Assembly: GCA_947624955.1 (NCBI GenBank)
Contig: CANQMM010000007.1
Coordinates: forward strand, 1-39,565
DNA: 39,565 nucleotides
Reading direction: 5' to 3'
DNA from: an uncultured Bacilli bacterium
GTDB taxonomy: Bacteria > Bacillota_I > Bacilli_A > RF39 > UBA660
Below, piece by piece: positions 26,091-34,238 of the stretch. Position numbers and translations under genes: made by a program. The stretch's first letter is position 1. Each line of letters starts with the position of its first letter. The notes beneath the pieces were generated by a model. That model was given only the letters and a program-made list of their open reading frames with translations. It searched no databases and was not told where the DNA came from.

Positions 26091-26612
26091 CGGATTGGTT
26101 GGTAATTTAACACTAAGTGTTGCTTGAGAGCTCGTATCTTGCGGTTTAGCAATTTCTCTTTGCTCTACCGGTGCACCAACCAAAGGTACAGCTTGGAAGC
26201 TTCTAACGAAGGTGACCATTTGGTTGAAATAATCAAGACGATTTTTAATTAATTCACTAAAAGGCAGATCTTCAAAAATTTGGATTGTCGAATCGCTTTC
26301 AGGGGAAACGGTATATAAAATACCCGCATTCTTTAACATAAAGTAAGCATCTTCTAACTCTTCGGAATAGGAAAATACTCCATTACTTTTGAAATTTATA
26401 GCTTCCAAAAGTTCACTAAATTGGTTATTAGCTTTACACTCTTGAATATATTTAGCTAATTGGTCGCGATTAAATGCAAACGTTTTTTGTAATGCTAATA
26501 AGACGGTAAATAAGCATAAAAAATCATAAGCTGAGAATTTTATTTCATAAAATCGATTGATAAATTGGAGATTTACATCGTTATCAAAAATATAGGGATT
26601 TTCTTCTGGCAT
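26085..26612 (-). CDS. hypothetical cytoplasmic protein
   Basis: I do not recognise this protein of 175 residues. It has no signal or strong membrane segment. It seems helical, with a segment AYDFLCLFTVLLALQKTFAFNRDQLAKYIQE that might form a winged-helix-like or Panacea/GepA-type fold, and a disordered tail rich in Gln, Thr and Pro. The ATG ending at 26612 is chosen because AAGGAGG lies eight bases upstream and because the predicted transcription start (about 26629) excludes an in-frame ATG at 26645. It is a single-gene unit with its own promoter and terminator. Confidence 0.65.
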   Translation of the reverse strand: MPEENPYIFDNDVNLQFINRFYEIKFSAYDFLCLFTVLLALQKTFAFNRDQLAKYIQECKANNQFSELLEAINFKSNGVFSYSEELEDAYFMLKNAGILYTVSPESDSTIQIFEDLPFSELIKNRLDYFNQMVTFVRSFQAVPLVGAPVEQREIAKPQDTSSQATLSVKLPTNPE

Positions 26613-26635
26613 TATAAATTCCTCCTTTTGGGCAT

Positions 26636-26664
26636 AGTATAACAAAAATGCCTTCTAATGACAA
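26636..26664 (-). promoter_or_regulatory. promoter of the 26.1-26.6 kb hypothetical gene
   Basis: On the minus strand TTGTCA (26659-26664), 17 bases and TATACT (26636-26641). The transcription start is expected near 26629. Confidence 0.7.
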
Positions 26665-26692
26665 CTAAAAAATTAATATTAGTAGATAAAAT

Positions 26693-26711
26693 GCGAATAT
26701 TTCGCTATAAT
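26693..26711 (+). promoter_or_regulatory. -10 box with adjoining palindrome upstream of yigZ
   Basis: TATAAT (26706-26711) lies 15 nt before the yigZ ATG. A perfect inverted repeat GCGAA-TAT-TTCGC (26693-26705) touches it, in the spacer where a repressor would block polymerase. Confidence 0.45.
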
Positions 26712-26726
26712 TGAGGTGGTGGTTAT

Positions 26727-27074
26727 ATGGAACTTATTAAACAATGGGAAACAACGATTAAACATTCGCGGTTTATTGGCTTATATTATAGCGTCGATGA
26801 TGTTACAGAAATTAAACCGCTTTTGGAAGATTTAAAAAAAGAATATAAAAAAGCACGACATATTGCTTATGCCTATAAAATAGATAATATTGTCAAAAAA
26901 TCCGATGATAAAGAACCTGCTAATACAGCTGGGACCCCAATTTATAATATCATCGAAAAAAAGAACTTAAATAAAGTACTAATCGTTGTCGTTCGTTATT
27001 TTGGTGGGGTTAAACTCGGTGCCGGTGGTCTTATTCGGGCTTATGGCGGAGTAGCTAATGAGTTAACAAACTGA
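26727..27074 (+). CDS. yigZ: YigZ/IMPACT-family protein, N-terminal domain only
   Basis: The UPF0029/IMPACT N-terminal domain is clear: KHSRFIGLYYSVDDV, ARHIAYAYKI, KKSDDKEPANTAGTPIYN and VVVRYFGGVKLGAGGLIRAYGG. Family proteins are about 200-215 residues with a second ferredoxin-like DUF1949 domain. Here the protein stops at 115, right after the first domain, and only 24 bases separate its stop from the convergent trxA gene, so no remnant of the second domain exists. This is a real domain loss or a recent truncation. IMPACT proteins are tied to translation control in eukaryotes; the bacterial role is unclear. AGGTGG precedes the start. Confidence 0.85.
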   Translation: MELIKQWETTIKHSRFIGLYYSVDDVTEIKPLLEDLKKEYKKARHIAYAYKIDNIVKKSDDKEPANTAGTPIYNIIEKKNLNKVLIVVVRYFGGVKLGAGGLIRAYGGVANELTN

Positions 27075-27090
27075 TTTTTAAAAAATAACC

Positions 27091-27118
27091 ATAAAAAATT
27101 ATAGACTTGCTATAATTT
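27091..27118 (-). terminator. terminator of cvpA-trxA
   Basis: AAATTATAG (27110-27118 on minus) pairs with CTATAATTT (27096-27104), followed by T residues on the minus strand. It overlaps the last codons of trxA. Confidence 0.7.
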
Positions 27119-27395
27119 CATTGAGTTCTTCTTCGGTATGAAAACCGATTTCTCTTTTGATTTCTTGACCATTTCGGAAAAAGATAAGAGTGGGAACACT
27201 CATAATTCCATATTGAGTTGCTAATTGCATATGTAAGTCAGTGTCGACTTTGATAATGGGAATACTCGTGATATTTTCTAATACCGGGGCAAGCATTTTA
27301 CAAGGCCCACACCATTCAGCATAAAAATCTACTAAGTAAGCCCCTTCTTTAATTAAATCTAAAAGATTTTCTCCTTTTTCTAAATGTTTTACCAT
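27099..27395 (-). CDS. trxA: thioredoxin
   Basis: This small cytosolic dithiol reductase has 98 residues, with the active site FYAEWCGPCKMLAP at about 24-37 and the cis-Pro loop SVPTLIFFRNG. It is slightly shorter than typical TrxA (about 105) but complete. AAAGGAG precedes the start. It follows cvpA by 13 bases in a two-gene unit. Confidence 0.94.
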   Translation of the reverse strand: MVKHLEKGENLLDLIKEGAYLVDFYAEWCGPCKMLAPVLENITSIPIIKVDTDLHMQLATQYGIMSVPTLIFFRNGQEIKREIGFHTEEELNEIIASL

Positions 27396-27408
27396 AGTTT
27401 CATCTCCT

Positions 27409-28119
27409 TTAATATTTGTTCATGACTTCTTCAATGCCATCGATTTTTAATTTGCCTTTATCGATGAGTTTTTGGGTAGCATCTTTTGTAATTATCTTAT
27501 TTTTGAGTAAGATATCTAAGGCTTCTTTATTGTAGGCATTTTTATCTTGGACATCTTCGTATTTTTGGGCTAAAGATACTATTTCATCGACACTTTGATA
27601 AGCTTCGCCAACCATATTAGAAAGCAATGGAGTACTACTCAAGATTTTGTCTTGTAATATGGAAGGAACAGTCTTGTTATTAGCTAAGGCAATCTGATTG
27701 ATACAGAATAAAGCCATAAAAACGATGATAAAGCTTTCCGCTAAACCGAAGATGAAACCGAGGATTTTAGATGGAATACCTAAGACAATAGTCATCTTAA
27801 GGATTGTCTCTAAAATGCCGGTTAGAGCAATAACAACTCGTAAAGCCCCCCATAGAATGAGAGCAACTAAAAGAAAAGCTAAGACCTCATAAATAAGAAT
27901 ATTTAAAACCGTTACTCCTTCTAAAGCCCCGGAAAATTTAAAAAATGGTAGATTAGTAAACATCAGTTTAGCAATGGGATTTTTAAGAGTATAAGCTCCT
28001 ACTAGGACAAGAATTGTTCCCACAAATTCCGCAGCACTACGAATTACACCTTTTTTAAAGCCGAGTACAGCACCGGTTAAAAGGGCAAGTATTATAATTG
28101 CATCGACTATTGTGATCAT
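27409..28119 (-). CDS. cvpA: CvpA-family membrane protein
   Basis: The 236-residue protein starts with MITIVDAIIILALLTGAVLGFKKGVIRSAAEF, the CvpA signature, and has four to five helices with the GFIFGLAESFIIVFMAL segment later. A charged C-terminal tail of about 75 residues follows. CvpA is known for colicin V production and for envelope-stress tolerance; its molecular role is unknown. In Bacillus cvpA is followed by polX and mutS2; here trxA comes directly. Confidence 0.85.
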   Translation of the reverse strand: MITIVDAIIILALLTGAVLGFKKGVIRSAAEFVGTILVLVGAYTLKNPIAKLMFTNLPFFKFSGALEGVTVLNILIYEVLAFLLVALILWGALRVVIALTGILETILKMTIVLGIPSKILGFIFGLAESFIIVFMALFCINQIALANNKTVPSILQDKILSSTPLLSNMVGEAYQSVDEIVSLAQKYEDVQDKNAYNKEALDILLKNKIITKDATQKLIDKGKLKIDGIEEVMNKY

Positions 28120-28205
28120 TTAATCACGCTCCTCTATTTAAATTATATTACAAAGGCAATGAAAATTAAAGTAAAATATGGTATTATTAAAAAAGAGGTG
28201 AATTT

Positions 28206-29141
28206 ATGACTATTGTTTTTAAGGTTAGTGATAATGTTAAAAAGAAAATGATTAGTTACTATCAAGATAAAGCGGAAGCTAAAACCCCACCCTACGCTAT
28301 TTTTCAAGTAAAAGACTATGATTGTGTGACAACTTTATACGAATCAGGTAAGGTGATGTTCCAAGGAATTGGGGCGGATATTGAAGCTTCTATCTGGACT
28401 AGTATGGAATATAAATTAAATGGTCGAGTTATCAATACGGACGGTAAAGAGAAGAAAAAAACCCATAGCGAAGAAAAAGTTGTAATTAAGGAAAATACAG
28501 TCGGGTCCGATGAAGTAGGAACTGGCGATTTCTTCGGTCCAATAGTAGTATGTGCAAGTTTTGTAAAAATAGAAGATTTTGCCTTTTTAAGTGAACTAGG
28601 AGTTAGAGATTCGAAAAAGTTAACGGATAAACAAATTCTCACTATCGCCCCGCAATTGATTGCTAAAATACCTTTTAAAGCAATAGTATTAGATAATGCC
28701 ACTTATAACAAAAATTATTCAAAGACAATGAATATGAATAAAATAAAAGCTATTTTACATAATAAAATGTTACTCAGTTTAATTAAGAGTCAAGATTTAG
28801 ATTATCAGAAAATTATTATTGACCAATTTACCCCGGCGAAAAACTACTATGCTTATATAAAAGATGCTAAAGAAGTAGTTAAAAATATTACGTTTATTAC
28901 GAAAGCGGAAGATAAAGTGTTAAGTGTAGCTTGTAGTTCCATCATCGCTAGGTATTATTTTTTGCAAGAGATGGCGAAGATTAGCAAGATGGTCGGCATG
29001 GATATTCCTTTAGGAGCAAGTGATAGTGTTGACCAAGTCGGATATAAGATTGCTAAAGAAAAAGGAATGGACTATTTAACACAAATTGCCAAGATGAATT
29101 TTAAAAATGTTGATAAAATAAAAGCGCTTATGCGCTCTTAA
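28206..29141 (+). CDS. rnhC: ribonuclease HIII
   Basis: RNase HIII cleaves RNA in RNA/DNA hybrids. The N-terminal TBP-like substrate-binding domain (about 1-90, with YAIFQVKDYDCVTTLYESGKVMFQG) marks HIII rather than HII. The catalytic domain begins GSDEVGTGDFFGPIVVCASF, giving the first Asp and Glu, with further acidic residues in RDSKKLTD, IIDQF and the AEDKVLSVACSSIIARY segment. The length of 311 is typical. Divergent from cvpA, as in Bacillus but without zapA between them. Its end overlaps holA by 14 bases. Confidence 0.94.
   Translation: MTIVFKVSDNVKKKMISYYQDKAEAKTPPYAIFQVKDYDCVTTLYESGKVMFQGIGADIEASIWTSMEYKLNGRVINTDGKEKKKTHSEEKVVIKENTVGSDEVGTGDFFGPIVVCASFVKIEDFAFLSELGVRDSKKLTDKQILTIAPQLIAKIPFKAIVLDNATYNKNYSKTMNMNKIKAILHNKMLLSLIKSQDLDYQKIIIDQFTPAKNYYAYIKDAKEVVKNITFITKAEDKVLSVACSSIIARYYFLQEMAKISKMVGMDIPLGASDSVDQVGYKIAKEKGMDYLTQIAKMNFKNVDKIKALMRS
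29113..29136 (-). terminator. terminator of holA, inside the rnhC 3' end
   Basis: On the minus strand AGCGC (29132-29136) pairs with GCGCT (29123-29127) around ATAA, then TTTATTTT. The stem includes the holA stop. Confidence 0.6.
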
Positions 29142-30060
29142 GGATAAATACTTCCAAAGCGGAGTATTTATTTATTTGTCCGGTTTTTACTTGATAATCG
29201 ATGTTGGCTAGTTCTAAAAGATTACTTGCTAATTCCGAAGTACTATATTGATAACTTAAGGTGAGATATTTATTAACTTGCCAACTTTGGAGGTTTAGCT
29301 TTTTCGCAATCTCATATTCCGGGGTGTTTTTTAAACTTAACATTGCCACTAGATAAGTTAAACGGTATTCACGGGCTAGAAGATTGATGATGACAAAGGG
29401 TTCTACTTTTTGAACTTTTAAATCTTGATAGATTTTAAAGGCGGTAGTTAGGTCGTGCCCCATAATGGCATCGATCAGTTTAAAATTATTCGTTTCTAAT
29501 GATGGAGCGATAATTTCTTTGATGTCACTGAGTTTTAGAGGACAAGGTTTAGAATAATATAGGTCAATTTTAGCTATTTCACTATTTACGATGTCATAGT
29601 CGTTATTACAACTATTGACGATATAGTAAAGGATTTCATCAGTAACTTGGTAACCTTTTTGAGTTAGTTCTTCTCTAATAATCTTACAAATATCTTTGAT
29701 AGTTAAAGAAGGACAAATGATTAGACATCCCCTACTCTTCAAAGTTTTTGTAATTTTCTTTCTTTCATCAACTTTATCAGGCGTCGTGAAAATTAGATTG
29801 ACATCGGGATTTTCTTGATCAAGATATTGCTCGATTAGGGCTAGATTTTCTTTAGAGGTCTTACTTGTACCAAAATAGTCAACATTTTTAATTAGGATAT
29901 TTCTTTCACTACTAAATAAAGATGAATATGATAAATCCGCAATTATTTCGGATAAATCGGTAGTATTGGGAATAGATTCGTAAGGGACATCACCAATAAT
30001 TTGTTTAATCGCCGCATTTAACTGCGTAATTGTTGGACTACTAATGAGATATGTTGCCAT
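29128..30060 (-). CDS. holA: DNA polymerase III delta subunit
   Basis: HolA is the clamp-loader subunit that opens the beta clamp. The N-terminal AAA+-like fold lacks Walker A, as usual. Recognisable parts are the LFSSERNILIKNVDYFG segment, LIFTTPDKVDERKKITKTL, and the C-terminal AIMGHDLTTAFKIYQDL and PFVIINLLAREYRLTY regions. I place the start at the ATG ending at 30060 (310 residues), because GGTGAT precedes it and a TATAAT box lies 15 nt upstream; the in-frame codons farther upstream lie across the promoter. Confidence 0.85.
   Translation of the reverse strand: MATYLISSPTITQLNAAIKQIIGDVPYESIPNTTDLSEIIADLSYSSLFSSERNILIKNVDYFGTSKTSKENLALIEQYLDQENPDVNLIFTTPDKVDERKKITKTLKSRGCLIICPSLTIKDICKIIREELTQKGYQVTDEILYYIVNSCNNDYDIVNSEIAKIDLYYSKPCPLKLSDIKEIIAPSLETNNFKLIDAIMGHDLTTAFKIYQDLKVQKVEPFVIINLLAREYRLTYLVAMLSLKNTPEYEIAKKLNLQSWQVNKYLTLSYQYSTSELASNLLELANIDYQVKTGQINKYSALEVFILKSA
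29146..29177 (+). terminator. terminator of rnhC, inside the holA 3' end
   Basis: AAATACTTC (29146-29154) pairs with GGAGTATTT (29161-29169; one mismatch), followed by ATTTATTTG. It lies within the coding end of holA. Confidence 0.55.
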
Positions 30061-30075
30061 AGGATCACCAAGACC

Positions 30076-30081
30076 ATTATA
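30076..30081 (-). promoter_or_regulatory. -10 box of holA
   Basis: TATAAT preceded by TGTGG (extended -10 type) on the minus strand, 15 nt before the holA ATG. Confidence 0.5.
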
Positions 30082-30104
30082 CCACATCTTAAGGGAGTTT
30101 AAGC

Positions 30105-30134
30105 AAAAAAGGAAAAAGACCAAAAGACCTTTTT
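30105..30134 (-). terminator. possible terminator of comEC
   Basis: AAAAAG (30129-30134 on minus) can pair with CTTTTT (30113-30118) around a ten-base loop, followed by CC and six T. The stem is only A/U rich, so it is a weak call. Confidence 0.4.
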
Positions 30135-30145
30135 CTATATTTAAA

Positions 30146-30159
30146 GTTACTATAGTAAC
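30146..30159. promoter_or_regulatory. 14-bp perfect palindrome after comEC
   Basis: GTTACTATAGTAAC is a perfect dyad 11 bases beyond the comEC stop and 65 bp upstream of the holA -10 box. It could be a binding site or the base of a hairpin; no loop is available for a normal terminator. Confidence 0.3.
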
Positions 30160-30170
30160 GATACTATATA

Positions 30171-32216
30171 TTATGTTTTTAATGGGTAGATGGTGAAACC
30201 TTTTTTGCTGATTTTTACTTTGATGGTATGGTTAAAGGCGGTGTTATAGTAAGGAATGTTAAGTTCAGCAAGATTTTCAATAGTTTCTTTAGAGGGATGA
30301 TGATAACGATTATTTAAGCCGGAACTGATGATGGCATATTGAGGAGCAATGTTTTTTAAAAAGGAATAACTATTACTAGTATTGGAACCGTGATGAGCGA
30401 GTTTCAAAAAATGAATATGGGAAAATTGGTAGCGATTAAGGATATCTTCCTCTACCCGACTGCTGATATCACCGGTAAATAAGAAATTAGTATGGTAAAT
30501 CGTGATCAAATTGACATTACTGTTGTCATTTTCAGACTCATATAGTGGCGTCTTTAAATAGGTAATTTGTAAATTATGCGGGATGTATGTGGAAGAAGGT
30601 AACATATTTAATAGTTCGGCCTCACTAGCGGTATATTCACCGGGATTTAAAGTTATATTTTGAATGGCGATTAAATCAATTAAATATTTGGCAGTACCTA
30701 AATGGTCATTATCGCCGTGGGATATTATTAAGTTATCGATATGGGATATACCAATACTTTGGAAAAAAGTCACCATATTAGTAGCTAAACGAATATTGGG
30801 GTCGGTTTGGTCTTCATCGATGACATTTAAACCCCCGGTATCAAGTAAGATGACATCTTTTTGATAAGGCGAAATTATTAGGGCGCTATCACCTTGACCG
30901 ACATCGAGAAAATAGACATAACCGTGTGGGTCCAAATAAGGAGTTATTTTTACAAAGAAGATAAGCAAAATTAAGATAAAGTAACTACGATAATTAATAT
31001 TTTTCCTAGTGAGTAATAAAAGATAGTAAATGATTAGGTAGATAGGAGTAAACTTAGGTATTTGGATAATTAAGCACGTAATTTGACTAAATAGAAGACT
31101 TAGATTTTGAAATAGATAAAGGATAGGATCTAAAAAATAAGAAAGAAACGGAAAGATAAAAGCTAATAAGACTAAGGGATAGATAAGAAAACTGATAAGA
31201 GGTACAAAGATGATATTCAATAGTGGGGAAAGAAAATTAAGACGATAGAAATTATTGACCGTTAGCGGTAAACTAGCGAAGAAAGCTAACAAACTAATAG
31301 CAAGAGTTTGCTTAAGGAAATGCTCATTATTTAAAGAATATTTAGTTAGGAAAAAAGAGGTTATGACAGAATATTGAAAACTTAAATTAATAAGAAAATA
31401 AGGAAATAGAAGAAGACAAATTAAAATGGTAATGTTTAGACATTTATGCGATGAGAGTTTATGCAGGAAGGAAAACTCGACAATAAAGTAAAAGATACTA
31501 GCTCTAACAATGGAGGGCGTAAAATTAGTGAGAAATAGATAGAAAATAAGAAATAGATTAATGATTAGTTGTGGATAGCGAATTCGCCATTTTTTAAGTA
31601 ATTTAAGAAAAATAAGGCACAGTAGATTGATATGCATTCCGGAAATAGCTAGTAAGTGGGATACCCCATTTATTTGAAAACTATTAGCGACATCATCGGC
31701 AATATAATCGTTATTAGCAAATATCAAAGCATTAATGTATTGATTAGTAAGGCTCGACGAACGATTCATCAGGTGATTACGGAGACGATATAACCACCCT
31801 ACTTCTTCATCTAGCACGGTCATTTGAGAAATGGTAATTTGATAATGAATGTCATTACTCTGAAGATACTTTTGATAATTAAAGGTGTTAGGTAAACTAT
31901 TGCTTTTGGGTAGAGATAAGGTGCCTGTTAGATGGATATGATTACCTGGGACAACATTTATTTCTTCATTATCATCTAAGTAGTAAAAAGCCACATATTT
32001 TTCTTCCCCTTTTAAATTTAAAGTCAAGACATTACCACTTAATTTAACGGCGGTAACTAGGTAGTCTTGGTCGACGTTTTCATTTATATCAGGAGTTGGT
32101 TGAAAATAATTGTATAGACGAAAAGATGTTAAAATGAGTAAAATAACGATAATTACGTTATAAGGTGAGATAATCTTTGATGTTTTCATATGTAGATGGA
32201 CCAATGCCACTGACAT
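30171..32216 (-). CDS. comEC: ComEC/Rec2 DNA uptake channel
   Basis: ComEC carries single-stranded DNA through the membrane in natural transformation. The 681 residues contain an N-terminal helix pair and OB-like DUF4131 domain (about 15-150), the competence domain with INGVSHLLAISGMHINLL (about 180-200) and many helices to about 420, then a metallo-beta-lactamase-like domain. That domain has FLDVGQGDSALI, ISHGDNDHLG (the HxDxDH form usual in ComEC) and LAHHGSNTS. It overlaps comEA by up to 59 bases; the true start may be the ATG ending at 32189, as no clear ribosome site is seen. The short extra domain after the MBL fold is missing or minimal. Confidence 0.92.
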   Translation of the reverse strand: MSVALVHLHMKTSKIISPYNVIIVILLILTSFRLYNYFQPTPDINENVDQDYLVTAVKLSGNVLTLNLKGEEKYVAFYYLDDNEEINVVPGNHIHLTGTLSLPKSNSLPNTFNYQKYLQSNDIHYQITISQMTVLDEEVGWLYRLRNHLMNRSSSLTNQYINALIFANNDYIADDVANSFQINGVSHLLAISGMHINLLCLIFLKLLKKWRIRYPQLIINLFLIFYLFLTNFTPSIVRASIFYFIVEFSFLHKLSSHKCLNITILICLLLFPYFLINLSFQYSVITSFFLTKYSLNNEHFLKQTLAISLLAFFASLPLTVNNFYRLNFLSPLLNIIFVPLISFLIYPLVLLAFIFPFLSYFLDPILYLFQNLSLLFSQITCLIIQIPKFTPIYLIIYYLLLLTRKNINYRSYFILILLIFFVKITPYLDPHGYVYFLDVGQGDSALIISPYQKDVILLDTGGLNVIDEDQTDPNIRLATNMVTFFQSIGISHIDNLIISHGDNDHLGTAKYLIDLIAIQNITLNPGEYTASEAELLNMLPSSTYIPHNLQITYLKTPLYESENDNSNVNLITIYHTNFLFTGDISSRVEEDILNRYQFSHIHFLKLAHHGSNTSNSYSFLKNIAPQYAIISSGLNNRYHHPSKETIENLAELNIPYYNTAFNHTIKVKISKKGFTIYPLKT

Positions 32217-32721
32217 TTTGAATTTCGCTTATAGCTTTAAATGGACCATAAGTATTACGATAAGCGATAATCTTGGCTGCTTTAGAAGGACCAATTCCCG
32301 GAAGGGTTTGTAATTCATTAACGGTAGCATTGTTAAGGGATATTTTCGAACTCTCATTTCCACTTGCAGGGGTTGTATCCGCAGTTGCGGTTGATGGAAT
32401 AACTAACATTTCCCCATTTATCAGCGGCCTTGCTAAATTAATACGGGAAATATCGGCTTCTTCCGTTAACCCACCGGCAAGAGTGATGATATCTTGGACT
32501 AAAAGACCAGCATCAACGGTATATACGCCAGGATTTTTAACTTCACCTTTTAAATCGATGGTGATTTTGGTAATTTCTTCTTCAATTTCCGTAATACTAA
32601 TAGGTTCTTCAATAGTTGCATTCAGTGAAGAATCGTAGTATTTTCGTAAGATGATAAAACTGAATAAGAGGATTAAACCAAGAATTGTCAATGACTTATA
32701 ATGTATTTTTAAAAAATCCAT
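32158..32721 (-). CDS. comEA: ComEA DNA receptor
   Basis: ComEA binds incoming double-stranded DNA at the cell surface and delivers it to ComEC. It has 187 residues: a single N-terminal anchor (LTILGLILLFSFIILR, about 11-27), a SLBB/OB-like domain (KGEVKNPGVYTVDAGLLVQDIITLAGG, about 58-85), a low-complexity Thr/Ser linker, and two helix-hairpin-helix motifs (NELQTLPGIGPSKAAKIIAYR and ISEIQNVSGIGPSTYENIK). AAAGGAGG precedes the start and can be masked in a hairpin. Confidence 0.94.
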   Translation of the reverse strand: MDFLKIHYKSLTILGLILLFSFIILRKYYDSSLNATIEEPISITEIEEEITKITIDLKGEVKNPGVYTVDAGLLVQDIITLAGGLTEEADISRINLARPLINGEMLVIPSTATADTTPASGNESSKISLNNATVNELQTLPGIGPSKAAKIIAYRNTYGPFKAISEIQNVSGIGPSTYENIKDYLTL

Positions 32722-32755
32722 AAAAACCTCCTTTCACTATAATTATTAAAGGTTT
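32722..32755 (-). promoter_or_regulatory. hairpin covering the comEA ribosome-binding site
   Basis: On the minus strand AAACCTTT (32748-32755) can pair with AAAGGAGGTTT upstream of the comEA ATG, with one bulge. The stem hides the AAAGGAGG site and ends in five T. It could attenuate ftsW readthrough or repress comEA translation. Confidence 0.45.
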
Positions 32756-32770
32756 ACTATGGATTTTCCT

Positions 32771-33928
32771 TTATATTTTTGCAATTTCTTGATCATTTTC
32801 AGCTTTTTGGCTTTCGTAGGATACTCTTTCACATACAAATAGCATCGCTAAGATATTAATGGTAAATGAACCACCATAACTTAAGAATGGTAATGGGACC
32901 CCAGTTAAGGGGAGCAATGCGAGGATACCTAAGAGATTGACTAAGATGTGACTTAGTAAAAGAATAAAAGTGCCATAAGCCAAAATGGAATTGCGGATGT
33001 TGTTAGCTCTTCTTGCTAATTTATAAAGTCTTAAAAGAATAATTAAGTAACCTAAGAGAACGAGGATGCCGGTAACTAGTCCTAATTCTTCGACGATTAT
33101 CGGATAGATAAAGTCAGTATGCGACTCAGGTAAATAAAGATATTTTTGAGTAGAGTTGCCTAAACCGACACCAAATAATCCGCCATTGTGAAAAGCAATA
33201 AAACCATTACATACTTGATAACCCGTACTTTCGTAATAACGTTCACAAGGATTTTTAAAGTTAAAACGGCTGATTTGATGGGCACTTAATAGTTTACCTC
33301 CGGATAGAAAGATGGTAGCTCCTAGTAATAAAGCCCCGGCTAGTAAAATAAGGGTTACCTGGCTTTTTATTTTTCTCCCGATTGGGGCCGCAAGAAAGAT
33401 GAGATAAGTAATCCCGGCAATAATGATAGCTCCCCCGAGGTCTGGCTGCATCGCTACTAAAATAGCAATAAAGAAACCGATAATTAAGGGAATAACGGCC
33501 GTTTTGGGATTGGATTTTTTAACAGTACTATAATGGTTATAGTAAACGGCCATAAAGATGATGATGACCGACTTCGCAAACTCACTTGGTTGAAGACTAA
33601 AAAAACCTAAATTATACCAACTTTGAGCACCATTAGAAACAACACCATAGACGAATAAACCAATAAGTGCTGCAATGACCCCAAATAAAAGAAACGGACA
33701 AAACATTTTATACTTTTCTGTAGGCATTCTTAAAATTACAAAAATGCCAATAATAAACATAACCGTAACAAATAATACTTGACGTAAAAAGAAATGGTTA
33801 GATGAAACACGATATCTTAAAACAGCTGCTACTGAAGATGCTGAAAATACCATAATGCAACCAAAAATGCAGAATATGATTATTAAACCTAGTAATGGTA
33901 AATCTATTTGTTTAAATATCTTTTTCAT
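32771..33928 (-). CDS. ftsW: FtsW, SEDS peptidoglycan glycosyltransferase
   Basis: FtsW polymerises septal glycan from lipid II with its partner class B PBP. The 385 residues show ten helices with SEDS motifs: SSVAAVLRY near the start, WYNLGFFSLQPSEFAKSVII, MQPDLGGAIIIAGI, and the large loop ending GVGLGNSTQKYLYLPESHTD followed by FIYPIIVEELG. The last motif favours FtsW over RodA. PLPFLSYGGS near the end carries the usual C-terminal signature. The start has AAGGTGA upstream. comEA and comEC lie directly downstream on the same strand. Confidence 0.9.
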   Translation of the reverse strand: MKKIFKQIDLPLLGLIIIFCIFGCIMVFSASSVAAVLRYRVSSNHFFLRQVLFVTVMFIIGIFVILRMPTEKYKMFCPFLLFGVIAALIGLFVYGVVSNGAQSWYNLGFFSLQPSEFAKSVIIIFMAVYYNHYSTVKKSNPKTAVIPLIIGFFIAILVAMQPDLGGAIIIAGITYLIFLAAPIGRKIKSQVTLILLAGALLLGATIFLSGGKLLSAHQISRFNFKNPCERYYESTGYQVCNGFIAFHNGGLFGVGLGNSTQKYLYLPESHTDFIYPIIVEELGLVTGILVLLGYLIILLRLYKLARRANNIRNSILAYGTFILLLSHILVNLLGILALLPLTGVPLPFLSYGGSFTINILAMLFVCERVSYESQKAENDQEIAKI

Positions 33929-34061
33929 CTTTTCACCTTAAGTTTATCTTATCATAAATTTATTAGGGGGAAAACAGGAAAATAAATAAATTATAATTTT
34001 TTAATGTCAAAATACCGTCTAAATTAATAAACTATAATAGATACATTAAGGAGGTATACAT

Positions 34062-34238
34062 ATGTATTATTATGGAAATAACGGCTACTATGGAGGATAT
34101 GGCTGTAATGCTGCTCCTTATGGTGGCGGATACGCAGGATATTCTCAAGGTTCTGGCATAGGTGCTGCAATTTGGATTGTCTTATTTATTTTATTAGTTA
34201 TCATCATCGGTGCTGGCTGGAATTGGAATAATAATTAA
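34062..34238 (+). CDS. YjcZ-like small membrane peptide
   Basis: A 58-codon gene encodes MYYYGNNGYYGGYGCNAAPY, then a Gly/Tyr/Ser-rich stretch, one membrane helix (IGAAIWIVLFILLVIIIGAG, about 33-52) and a short WNWNNN end. This Gly/Tyr-rich head plus single C-terminal helix is the plan of the YjcZ/SscA-type small proteins of Bacilli, several of which are spore-associated. AAGGAGG lies seven bases before the ATG, a TATAAT box is at 34033-34038, and a strong terminator follows, so it is a single-gene unit. Function unknown. Orphan between ftsW (divergent) and def. Confidence 0.8.
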   Translation: MYYYGNNGYYGGYGCNAAPYGGGYAGYSQGSGIGAAIWIVLFILLVIIIGAGWNWNNN

